Of a stretch of 5,656 bases of DNA, positions 1 to 5,656 are shown in pieces (the stretch's first letter is position 1; each line of letters starts with the position of its first letter). A program made the translations under genes and the position numbers. Source of the stretch: Alphaproteobacteria bacterium (GTDB lineage: Bacteria; Pseudomonadota; Alphaproteobacteria; UBA2136; JALTLI01); assembly GCA_027005635.1 (NCBI GenBank), contig JALTLI010000075.1:1-5656 (forward strand). The letters run 5' to 3'. The notes beneath the pieces are model-generated. The model was not told where the DNA came from and ran no database searches. It saw only the letters and a program-made list of their open reading frames with translations.

Positions 1-2184
1 ATTGCAAAACTTAAAAAAGCCAAGCCAGCAGCATTTATGCACCCTAAAAATGCAAAACTTATTACTGCGGGTAATATTGAAACTGATATGAAAAAATTAG
101 CCAACTGTGATTGGATAATTGAAGTAGTTATTGAACGCCTAGATATTAAACAAGATTTATATAAAAATATTGATAAACATCGTAAAAAAGGCAGTGTAGT
201 TTCTTCAAATACTTCAACCTTGCCACTTGCTACTTTAATAAAAGGCATGCCTGCAAGCTTTGCCAAAGATTTTATGATAACTCACTTTTTTAATCCGCCA
301 CGTTATATGCGTCTTTTAGAAATTGTTACTAGTAGCAAAACAAGTAAAAGCTCGGCTAAAATGATAAGCGAATTTGGTGATGTAAAACTTGGTAAAAGTA
401 TTGTTAATTGTAACGATACCCCTGGGTTTATTGCTAACCGTATTGGTACTTTTTGGTTGCACGCTGCGGTTACTAAAGCCATTAGCCAAAATATTGATGT
501 AGAAACAGCTGATAGTGTTTTATCTCGCCCTGCTGGTGTACCAAAAACTGGTGTTTTTGGCTTAATAGATTTAGTTGGTCTGGATTTAATGCCACATATT
601 CTTTCTAGTTTACGTGGTGCATTACCTAAAGATGATGCCTTTCATAAACTTGGTGATGCCCCAGAAATTTTAGCAAAAATGATTGAAGACGGCTACACAG
701 GTAGAAAAGGCAAAGGTGGTTTTTATCGCTTAAATGACAAAAAACAAAAAGAAGTAAAATGCTTGTGTACTGGTGAATATTACCCAGCAATCCGTCCAAA
801 AGTGGCAGCAACTAAGGCTGCTAAAAAAGGTGGCTTAGAAGCTTTATTTGAACACGATAGCAAAGAAGCCCGTTACGCATGGAGCGTTTTAAGTGATACA
901 TTAACTTATTCTGCATCATTAGTTCCAGAAATTGCAAAAAACATTGAGCTAGTAGATAGAGCAATGAAACTTGGTTACAACTGGAAATTTGGGCCATTTG
1001 AATTAATTGATAGAATTGGTGTTGATACATTTATTAATCTACTTAAAAAAGATGGTAGAGAAATTCCAAAATTAGTTGAACTAGCCAAAGGAAGAAAATT
1101 TTACAAAACTATTGATGGAGTTTTAAACTATTTAACCCTAGATGGAAATTACACACCAGTACCAAGAGAAGATGGCGTTTTATTACTTCGTGATATTAAA
1201 CGTAAATCGGATCCTATTTTCTCTAATATTTCATGCTCTGTATGGGATATCGGAGATAATATCGCCTGCTTAGAATTTCATTCAAAAATGAATTCACTAG
1301 ATCCATTTATTATTTACATGATGCGCAAACTGGTTAAACAGTTACCGCTTAAAGGTTACAAAGGTTTAGTTATTCATAATGAGGGAACAAATTTCTCTGT
1401 TGGGGCTAATATTGCCATGTTGCTTGTATCTTCTAAGTTACGTATGTGGTGGTTAATGAGATTTATTCTTAAGGCTGGTCAATACACCTTTAATGATATG
1501 AAATATTCTAATTTCCCTGTTGTTGGTGCGCCTTCTGGTATGGCACTTGGTGGCGGTTGTGAAGTTCTTCTTCATTGTAATGCAGTGGAAGCTCATGCAG
1601 AAACTTACATTGGTTTAGTTGAAGCTGGTGTTGGTATTATCCCTGGTTGGGGTGGTTGCAAGGAAATGCTAGGCAGAGCACAACAAGCACAAAAAGAACA
1701 TATTCTAAAAGGTGGCCCAATGCCTGCTGTTATGGCAACATTTGAAAAAATCGCCATGGCAAAAGTTGCAACTTCAGCAACCGAAGCAAAAGCAGATTTA
1801 TTTTTTAACAAAACCGATGGCGTAGTTATGAATAAAGATAGAGTTTTATTTGAAGCTAAAAAACGTGCTTTAAAAATGTCAGATAATTTTACTCCTCCTA
1901 AACAATATGAATTTACTGGCTTGCCTGGTAAATCTGGTAGAGCGTTATTAAAACTTGGAGTAAGTGATTTTGTTAAAAAAGGCGTAGCTAGCCCGCATGA
2001 TGCAACAATTGCAGATATGCTTGCAAAAACTATAACTGGTGATAATTGTGATATCAGCGATACATTGACAGAAAAAGATATTCTAAAATTAGAGCGTGAT
2101 GCCATAATAACATTAGCAAAGACACAAAAAACCAGAGACAGAATTGTTCACTTGCTTAAAACAGGTAAACCACTACGTAATTAA
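1..2184 (+). CDS. fadN: FadN-like 3-hydroxyacyl-CoA dehydrogenase / enoyl-CoA hydratase (5' partial)
   Basis: Bifunctional beta-oxidation enzyme that hydrates 2-enoyl-CoA and oxidises 3-hydroxyacyl-CoA to 3-ketoacyl-CoA with NAD+, expected in the cytosol. The frame is open from base 1 and 727 residues are visible. FadN proteins are about 790 aa, so roughly 60 residues, including the Rossmann GxGxxG loop, lie outside; the ATG at 37 is internal. Numbered from base 1, the dehydrogenase catalytic set is complete by alignment to human HADH: Ser72 (SNTSTL), His95 (THFFNPP), Glu107 (LLEIV), Asn146 (NDTPGFIANR). The first 3HCDH C-terminal domain follows at about 146-240 and a second at about 295-350 (FGPFELIDRIGVD). 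A crotonase domain spans about 405-600, with the oxyanion-hole segment FSVGANI (465-471) and both hydratase glutamates, Glu521 (GGGCE) and Glu541 (GLVEAG), 20 residues apart as in rat enoyl-CoA hydratase. Dehydrogenase-first, crotonase-last order is that of FadN, the reverse of FadB/FadJ. It is followed after 22 bp by fadE. The domain calls are firm; the symbol rests on architecture. Confidence 0.93.
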   Translation: MAKLKKAKPAAFMHPKNAKLITAGNIETDMKKLANCDWIIEVVIERLDIKQDLYKNIDKHRKKGSVVSSNTSTLPLATLIKGMPASFAKDFMITHFFNPPRYMRLLEIVTSSKTSKSSAKMISEFGDVKLGKSIVNCNDTPGFIANRIGTFWLHAAVTKAISQNIDVETADSVLSRPAGVPKTGVFGLIDLVGLDLMPHILSSLRGALPKDDAFHKLGDAPEILAKMIEDGYTGRKGKGGFYRLNDKKQKEVKCLCTGEYYPAIRPKVAATKAAKKGGLEALFEHDSKEARYAWSVLSDTLTYSASLVPEIAKNIELVDRAMKLGYNWKFGPFELIDRIGVDTFINLLKKDGREIPKLVELAKGRKFYKTIDGVLNYLTLDGNYTPVPREDGVLLLRDIKRKSDPIFSNISCSVWDIGDNIACLEFHSKMNSLDPFIIYMMRKLVKQLPLKGYKGLVIHNEGTNFSVGANIAMLLVSSKLRMWWLMRFILKAGQYTFNDMKYSNFPVVGAPSGMALGGGCEVLLHCNAVEAHAETYIGLVEAGVGIIPGWGGCKEMLGRAQQAQKEHILKGGPMPAVMATFEKIAMAKVATSATEAKADLFFNKTDGVVMNKDRVLFEAKKRALKMSDNFTPPKQYEFTGLPGKSGRALLKLGVSDFVKKGVASPHDATIADMLAKTITGDNCDISDTLTEKDILKLERDAIITLAKTQKTRDRIVHLLKTGKPLRN

Positions 2185-2190
2185 AAATAA

Positions 2191-2199
2191 AAAGAAAGA
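2191..2199 (+). promoter_or_regulatory. Weak purine-rich ribosome binding site of fadE
   Basis: The 22-bp gap between the fadN-like stop and the fadE ATG contains aaagaaaga, 7 bp before the start. It is purine-rich but lacks a GGAGG core. The gap is too short for a separate promoter, so fadE expression probably depends on read-through from upstream. It helps to favour the start at 2207 over the one at 2144, though weakly. Confidence 0.4.
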
Positions 2200-2206
2200 A
2201 AAAACC

Positions 2207-4606
2207 ATGTTAGCACTTATAAGTTTTTCAGCACTTGCCTTTTTTGGCAGAAGTTATTTAGCAATTGTAGCATTTTCTGCTTTAGGATTACTAACGTGGA
2301 GCGCGAGCGGTGTTGAATCCACCACTCTTTTTCAAATTTGTTCATTTTTAGCTCTAGCTTTTGCGGTGTTAATTGGTATAAAGCCACTCCGTTTAGCTGT
2401 TGTTAGTAAACCGTTAATGGCTCTATTTAAAAAGCAACTTCCATCAATAGGGGAAACAGAAGATATAGCCCTAAAAGCTGGTACAACATGGTGGGAAGGT
2501 AGTTTGTTTGAAGGTACTCCTGATTGGGAAAAATTACTTAGCTTTAAAACTTACAAACTAACTAAAGATGAACAGGCTTTTATGGATGGTCCTGTTGAAA
2601 AACTTTGTGGTATGCTAGATGATTATCAAATTTCTCAAGATAAAGAACTACCAGAAAATGTATGGAAATTTATCAAAGATAAAAAATTCCTTGGTATGGT
2701 TATTCCTAAAAAACATGGAGGATTAGGCTTTAGTGCAAGTTTACATAGCGCGGTTGTAACTAAAATATCTAGTATTAGTTCTGCGGCTGCGGTTACAGTT
2801 ATGGTGCCAAATTCATTAGGACCTGGGGAACTTTTACATAGCTACGGCACAAAAAAACAAAAAGATTATTACTTACCACGCCTTGCAAAAGGTGAAGAAA
2901 TACCTTGTTTTGCTTTAACTGAACCTCATGCAGGAAGTGATGCTGCTAACGGTAGAAGTGTTGGTAAAGTTTGTATGGGAACATTTAAAGGCAAAAAAGT
3001 TTTAGGTATTAAAGTTACATTTGATAAACGTTATATAACCCTTGCCCCAATTGCAACGGTTGTTGGTTTAGCATTTAACGCAATAGATCCAGATAACTTA
3101 TTAGATGGCAAAGGTAAAGAAGGAATAACCTGCGCCCTACTTCCAAGTAATACTAAAGGTTTAGAAATTGGTAAAAACCACAACCCAATGAATGTTGCAT
3201 TTCATAATGGCCCTGTAAAAGGTAAAGATGTATTTATTCCTATGGAATACGTTATCGGAGACCAAGAAATGGTTGGTACAGGTTGGAAAATGTTAATGGA
3301 ATGTCTTTCAGTTGGAAGAAGTATTTCCTTACCTTCCATGAGCGTTGGTTCTGCTCAACTGACCTTACGTGCAACCAGCGCATACTGTAATGTACGTGAA
3401 CAATTTGGTATGCCAATTGGTGGTTTTGAAGGAATTCAGGAACGTATGGCACGAATTACAGGAACAGCATATTATGCAAGCGCAGTTAAAGATTTAACTT
3501 GTAGTGCAGTTGATGCAGGTGAAAAACCATCTGTACTTTCTGCAATTTCTAAGGCTTATTTAACAGAAAACATGCGCACATGTTTAAATGATGGTATGGA
3601 TATTATGGCTGGTTCTGCTATTTCTCAGGGGCCACGTAATATTTTATCTCGCTCTTATACCTCAATACCTATTGGTATTACCGTTGAAGGAGCTAATATT
3701 TTAACTCGCTCATTAATTGTTTTTGGTCAAGGTGCTATGCGTTGTCACCCATTTTTATTAAATGAAGTTACCGCTGTACAAGCCAATGATTTAGAAAAAT
3801 TTGATGCAGCATTTATGGGGCATATGAACCATATTATTAAAAATGCTGTTCGTGCTCCATTGCTTGCTATTAGCTTTGGCTGGTTATCTCCTAGCCCTGT
3901 TGATGGTAAGGAAGCTAAATATTATCGTAGAATAACAAGGCTTTCATCTGCATTTGCTTTAATATCTGATGCTAGTTTAATGAGCTTAGGTGGAGCATTA
4001 AAACGTAAAGAATTTTTAAGTGGTAGGTTAGCTGATGCTTTTGCATGGTTATATATTGCATCTAGCACACTAAAACGCTACCAAACAGAGCCTAAAACTA
4101 AAGAAAGTTTAATACTTCTTGATTGGGTATTAACTAAGGCTTGCTACGAAATTGAGCAATCATTAGTTGGAGTTTTAAATAATCTACCAAGTAAATCTTT
4201 AGCAATTGCAGTTGGTTTATTATCATTTCCGCTTGGAGCAACATTCCGCAAACCAAATGATAAACAAACATCTGCAATAGCAAAAGTTGGAGTAAATGGA
4301 ACAAATGAAATAAGAGAATTATTAACTAAAGATGCGTTTGTACCAAAAGCAACCAAAGAAGGTTTAGGTAAGCTTGAAGCCGCCTACAAAAAAGTTGTTG
4401 ATGCCAAAGATGCACGTAAAAAACTAAACCTAGCTAGACGTAAAGGTATTAAAAAAGATACAATTGAAAATATGGCAATGGCAGCAGAAAAACAAAAACT
4501 TATTAGTAAAGCTGATCTTAAAAAACTGTTAGATGCAGAAAAGTTGCGTAATGATGTTGTTCAAGTTGATGAATATGAAAGAGCTGAATATAAAAAACAG
4601 CGCTAG
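2207..4606 (+). CDS. fadE: FadE-type acyl-CoA dehydrogenase, membrane-anchored
   Basis: Flavoprotein that catalyses the first step of beta-oxidation, acyl-CoA to trans-2-enoyl-CoA. The 799 residues match E. coli FadE (814 aa) nearly end to end from memory. Hydrophobic stretches at about 2-13, 17-32 and 41-58 form the N-terminal membrane region. Then come GTTWWEG (92-98), PNSLGPGELL (from 201), IPCFALTEPHAGSDA (232-246, flavin/substrate-binding loop), KRYITLAPIATV, GKDVFIP, LSVGRSISLPS and ITVEGANILTRS. In the last, Glu494 is the likely catalytic base by position. The C-terminal third resembles the bacterial FadE-specific extension (DUF1974/ACDH_C), ending in a basic, Lys-rich tail. The start at 2207 was chosen because it begins directly with the hydrophobic anchor, as in E. 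coli, and follows a purine-rich stretch. An in-frame ATG at 2144 would overlap the upstream gene by 41 bp and add a hydrophilic 21-residue leader. It ends in TAG, is co-directional with the fadN-like gene and is probably co-transcribed with it. No truncation or frameshift is seen. Confidence 0.95.
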   Translation: MLALISFSALAFFGRSYLAIVAFSALGLLTWSASGVESTTLFQICSFLALAFAVLIGIKPLRLAVVSKPLMALFKKQLPSIGETEDIALKAGTTWWEGSLFEGTPDWEKLLSFKTYKLTKDEQAFMDGPVEKLCGMLDDYQISQDKELPENVWKFIKDKKFLGMVIPKKHGGLGFSASLHSAVVTKISSISSAAAVTVMVPNSLGPGELLHSYGTKKQKDYYLPRLAKGEEIPCFALTEPHAGSDAANGRSVGKVCMGTFKGKKVLGIKVTFDKRYITLAPIATVVGLAFNAIDPDNLLDGKGKEGITCALLPSNTKGLEIGKNHNPMNVAFHNGPVKGKDVFIPMEYVIGDQEMVGTGWKMLMECLSVGRSISLPSMSVGSAQLTLRATSAYCNVREQFGMPIGGFEGIQERMARITGTAYYASAVKDLTCSAVDAGEKPSVLSAISKAYLTENMRTCLNDGMDIMAGSAISQGPRNILSRSYTSIPIGITVEGANILTRSLIVFGQGAMRCHPFLLNEVTAVQANDLEKFDAAFMGHMNHIIKNAVRAPLLAISFGWLSPSPVDGKEAKYYRRITRLSSAFALISDASLMSLGGALKRKEFLSGRLADAFAWLYIASSTLKRYQTEPKTKESLILLDWVLTKACYEIEQSLVGVLNNLPSKSLAIAVGLLSFPLGATFRKPNDKQTSAIAKVGVNGTNEIRELLTKDAFVPKATKEGLGKLEAAYKKVVDAKDARKKLNLARRKGIKKDTIENMAMAAEKQKLISKADLKKLLDAEKLRNDVVQVDEYERAEYKKQR

Positions 4607-4613
4607 GAGTATA

Positions 4614-4633
4614 AAATTAAATACTATTAATTT
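4614..4633. repeat. AT-only inverted repeat 8 bp after fadE
   Basis: aaattaa (4614-4620) and ttaattt (4627-4633) are perfect 7-bp inverted repeats around a 6-base loop. The stem has no G or C, and no T-run follows on the plus strand, so it is a poor intrinsic terminator for fadE. The arms are simple AT sequence and could be chance in this composition. Confidence 0.3.
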
Positions 4634-4682
4634 AAAACGAGAAAACGCAAAGGTGTTAAGTTAAATTGCTATATAAGCGGGG

Positions 4683-4749
4683 TGTCATCTCGGAAGCTAT
4701 GCTATCCTGCGATTTTAATCGCCTAGGATTGCTTGCTATCCGTGATCTC
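4683..4749 (+). repeat. Palindromic intergenic element A (REP/MITE-like), plus orientation
   Basis: A 67-bp unit that begins tgtcatctcgg (4683-4693) and ends ccgtgatctc (4740-4749). The ends pair imperfectly (tctcgg with ccgtga, one T-T mismatch). Inside is a hairpin: gcgatt (4709-4714) with aatcgc (4717-4722), extended by atcct (4704-4708) with aggat (4725-4729) and a 2-base ct bulge, then gc with gc at 4701-4702/4731-4732. The TGTCATC...GATCTC layout is that of short palindromic repeats scattered between genes in many alphaproteobacterial and obligate intracellular genomes; family membership is inference. It contains no coding sequence. Confidence 0.65.
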
Positions 4750-4779
4750 ATGAAATTTAATTCGGTATTATTTTAATTG

Positions 4780-4851
4780 GAGATCACGGGTATTGCTAAG
4801 TTTTATACCCATTTTATTCTAAAATGGACAAAACTTGATCCCGAGATGACA
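4780..4851 (-). repeat. Palindromic intergenic element B, inverted copy
   Basis: Read on the minus strand this 72-bp unit begins tgtcatctcgg (4851-4841) and ends ccgtgatctc (4789-4780). These are the same 11-bp and 10-bp ends as element A, with no mismatch. The interior differs completely and forms a longer stem: aagtttt (4798-4804) with aaaactt (4830-4836), an internal loop, then ccatttta (4809-4816) with taaaatgg (4820-4827) around a 3-base loop. An alternative pairing, gggtat (4788-4793) with ataccc (4805-4810), would compete with it. Elements A and B are separated by a 30-bp AT-rich spacer. No target-site duplication is evident at 4682/4852. Confidence 0.65.
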
Positions 4852-4891
4852 ATGTATAGTATAGTGATTTGGCTTAATATAGTAACTCAAC

Positions 4892-5188
4892 TTAATCTCT
4901 ACTAAAAAGAACAACCCCATCGCTGGCAAGTTTTTCTAGTAAATAATCACCTGCTTGTTCAACTCTGCTGATATCCAAAGGAATATTTCCTGCGGCGCGC
5001 TGGGCAGATGCAATTAGTGTTTGCCAGTTAACAGGCTTAATATTTGGCGCCATAATTGCCAAATCAATATCTGAATCTGCCCTTGGATTACCATTAGCAT
5101 AAGATCCAAATAAAATAATCCTCTCCACCTGTTTAAAACGGCTAATAACATCTACAACATTACTTATAACTGGGTTTTGAATGCTCAT
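4892..5188 (-). CDS. MNT-type minimal nucleotidyltransferase (MntA-like)
   Basis: A 98-aa protein of the DNA polymerase beta-like nucleotidyltransferase superfamily, minimal (MNT) group. Residues 23-46 hold the core: a hydrophobic strand, then Gly28-Ser29, ten residues, and Asp40-Ile-Asp42, an exact GSX10DXD motif with the two metal-binding aspartates. Asp72 (PLDIS) fits the third carboxylate, so the active site looks complete. In the type VII HepT/MntA toxin-antitoxin system, MntA AMPylates and inactivates the HEPN ribonuclease HepT. No HEPN gene lies downstream here; the 3' side is the palindromic intergenic region and then the convergent fadE. Its start ATG overlaps the stop of the upstream HTH gene by one base (TAATG), with GGTGG (5200-5196) seven bases before it, so the two are probably translationally coupled. 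It could be an antitoxin without a toxin, part of a toxin-antitoxin-like pair with the HTH protein, or a stand-alone modifier. The fold is confident; the substrate is unknown. Confidence 0.87.
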   Translation of the reverse strand: MSIQNPVISNVVDVISRFKQVERIILFGSYANGNPRADSDIDLAIMAPNIKPVNWQTLIASAQRAAGNIPLDISRVEQAGDYLLEKLASDGVVLFSRD

Positions 5189-5625
5189 TATTCTGCCACC
5201 ATTTTTAATAAACTATTTGCTTTATTATTATTTACTTCATTACTGCCAGATTCCAACGTGTCTGTATAAATATGAGTAAGTAATTCCGCCTTTTTATGTG
5301 GAGAAATTGATTTTTTATTAGCATTTAACCACTCTTCTACATGTTCAATTGTATTGGTTAGTAATACTTCTTCATTGTTTGGTTTATTTTCAGTAGGTGA
5401 AAAGTTTAGGTAGTTTAACATTTCCCCATAACCTGCCAAAACCCAGTTAATATTTACCCCATATTTACATAATTTTGCCAAAACTTTACCGTTTGGCAGG
5501 CTTTTACCAGCTTCATAATTAAACCAAGCCAGTTGGCTTATATCAACCCACTGGGCCATTTCTTTTTGAGATTTACCAAAATGTTTCCTTAGTTTTAGTA
5601 ACCTTGTTGCTATTTTTTCTAACAT
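5188..5625 (-). CDS. Xre-family helix-turn-helix transcriptional regulator
   Basis: A 145-aa probable DNA-binding regulator. Residues about 8-62 form a Cro/CI-type HTH: RLLKLRKHFGKSQKEMAQWV, then a recognition-helix region (ISQLAWFNYEAGKSLP), then LAKLCKYGVNINWVLAGYGEM, the 'NxxWLLxGxG'-like end common in phage-repressor-like Xre proteins. A hydrophilic Asn-rich linker (about 75-90) leads to a C-terminal helical segment (HVEEWLNANKKSISPHKKAELLTHIY). No LexA/CI-type peptidase domain is present, so self-cleavage is not expected. The start at 5625 (ATG) was chosen because GGAAAA (5635-5630) precedes it at suitable spacing. An upstream TTG at 5637 would add four residues, and the frame stays open to the right edge, so a longer N-terminus cannot be excluded. 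It is the first visible gene of a two-gene minus-strand operon with the nucleotidyltransferase, and by analogy with similar modules may autoregulate it. The promoter is outside or at the edge of the window. Confidence 0.85.
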   Translation of the reverse strand: MLEKIATRLLKLRKHFGKSQKEMAQWVDISQLAWFNYEAGKSLPNGKVLAKLCKYGVNINWVLAGYGEMLNYLNFSPTENKPNNEEVLLTNTIEHVEEWLNANKKSISPHKKAELLTHIYTDTLESGSNEVNNNKANSLLKMVAE

Positions 5626-5635
5626 GTTGTTTTCC
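5626..5635 (-). promoter_or_regulatory. Ribosome binding site deciding the HTH gene start
   Basis: On the minus strand ggaaaacaac lies directly before the ATG at 5625. The GGA core sits about seven bases from the start, a normal Shine-Dalgarno distance. The competing TTG at 5637 would place this site inside the coding region, which favours the ATG. Confidence 0.45.
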
Positions 5636-5656
5636 AATAGTTTATTAATTCTTGCA

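Larger units (their letters stand above)
4607..4891. other. Non-coding convergent intergenic region (285 bp)
   Basis: Stretch between the fadE stop and the stop of the minus-strand nucleotidyltransferase gene. I see no credible coding sequence and no tRNA-like fold. It contains an AT-only hairpin near its left end (4614-4633) and a mirrored pair of palindromic elements (4683-4851). The remainder (4634-4682 and 4852-4891) is AT-rich and featureless apart from a short tandem tatagtatagt at 4855-4865. No GC-rich hairpin followed by a run of T is present on either strand, so termination of the two converging operons must use weak hairpins, the palindromes, or Rho. Confidence 0.8.

Noticed and set aside
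37..39. ATG at 37 as the true start of the fadN-like gene
   Set aside because: The frame is open to base 1 and the residues before it (KPAAF) fit the family. Starting here would lose the NAD-binding loop region, so the gene is cut by the window edge rather than starting at 37.
1605..2105. 166-aa open frame on the minus strand
   Set aside because: Lies wholly inside the crotonase/C-terminal part of the fadN-like gene, shows no recognisable domain, and is Ser/Leu-rich as expected of an antisense shadow.
2144..2206. Upstream in-frame ATG (2144) as the fadE start
   Set aside because: It overlaps the end of the fadN-like gene by 41 bp and adds a hydrophilic leader before the membrane anchor; FadE homologues begin at the hydrophobic segment, matching 2207.
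4144..4356. 70-aa open frame on the minus strand within fadE
   Set aside because: Antisense shadow of a well-conserved part of FadE; no domain or ribosome binding site seen.
4683..4851. Insertion sequence or CRISPR array
   Set aside because: No transposase frame and no target-site duplication at the ends; only two units, in opposite orientation, with no regular spacers, so neither an IS nor a CRISPR array is supported.
4607..4891. tRNA, or a short unlisted gene in the intergenic region
   Set aside because: No cloverleaf with TTCGA-type T-loop and CCA-side pairing, and no frame with a start, ribosome binding site and protein-like composition.
5188..5625. Complete phage CI-type repressor of a prophage
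   Set aside because: The HTH resembles phage repressors, but there is no peptidase domain and no other phage gene, integrase or attachment site in the window.

Overview
The window (5,656 bp, visibly AT-rich throughout) reads as chromosomal DNA from an AT-rich, probably Gram-negative bacterium. The plus-strand half holds two fatty-acid beta-oxidation genes. The first is the 3' part of a FadN-type 3-hydroxyacyl-CoA dehydrogenase/enoyl-CoA hydratase, cut by the left edge. The second is a complete FadE-type acyl-CoA dehydrogenase very like the E. coli FadE protein. FadE-type enzymes are typical of proteobacteria. The low GC content and the short intergenic palindromes with TGTCATC.../...GATCTC ends recall host-associated groups such as Rickettsiales/Holosporales-like alphaproteobacteria or Legionellales. 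That placement is an inference with low certainty.

Layout: (1) bases 1-2184, plus strand, FadN-like bifunctional enzyme, N-terminus outside the window. (2) bases 2207-4606, plus strand, fadE, only 22 bp downstream and almost certainly in the same operon. (3) bases 4607-4891, a non-coding convergent junction. It holds an AT-only hairpin and two REP/MITE-like palindromic elements placed in opposite orientation, with identical 11-bp and 10-bp ends but different interiors. (4) bases 4892-5188, minus strand, a 98-aa MNT-type minimal nucleotidyltransferase. (5) bases 5188-5625, minus strand, an Xre-family helix-turn-helix regulator whose stop codon overlaps the nucleotidyltransferase start (TAATG).

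The two plus-strand genes cover three consecutive steps of the beta-oxidation spiral: acyl-CoA to enoyl-CoA (FadE), then hydration and NAD-dependent oxidation to 3-ketoacyl-CoA (FadN-like). A thiolase would complete the cycle and may lie upstream of the window. The minus-strand pair looks like a small regulatory or toxin-antitoxin-like accessory module. The nucleotidyltransferase carries the exact GSX10DXD motif of MntA antitoxins, but the expected HEPN partner (HepT) is not next to it on the downstream side, and its upstream partner is a DNA-binding protein instead. The most unusual features are this HTH-MNT pair and the mirrored pair of palindromic elements beside it.
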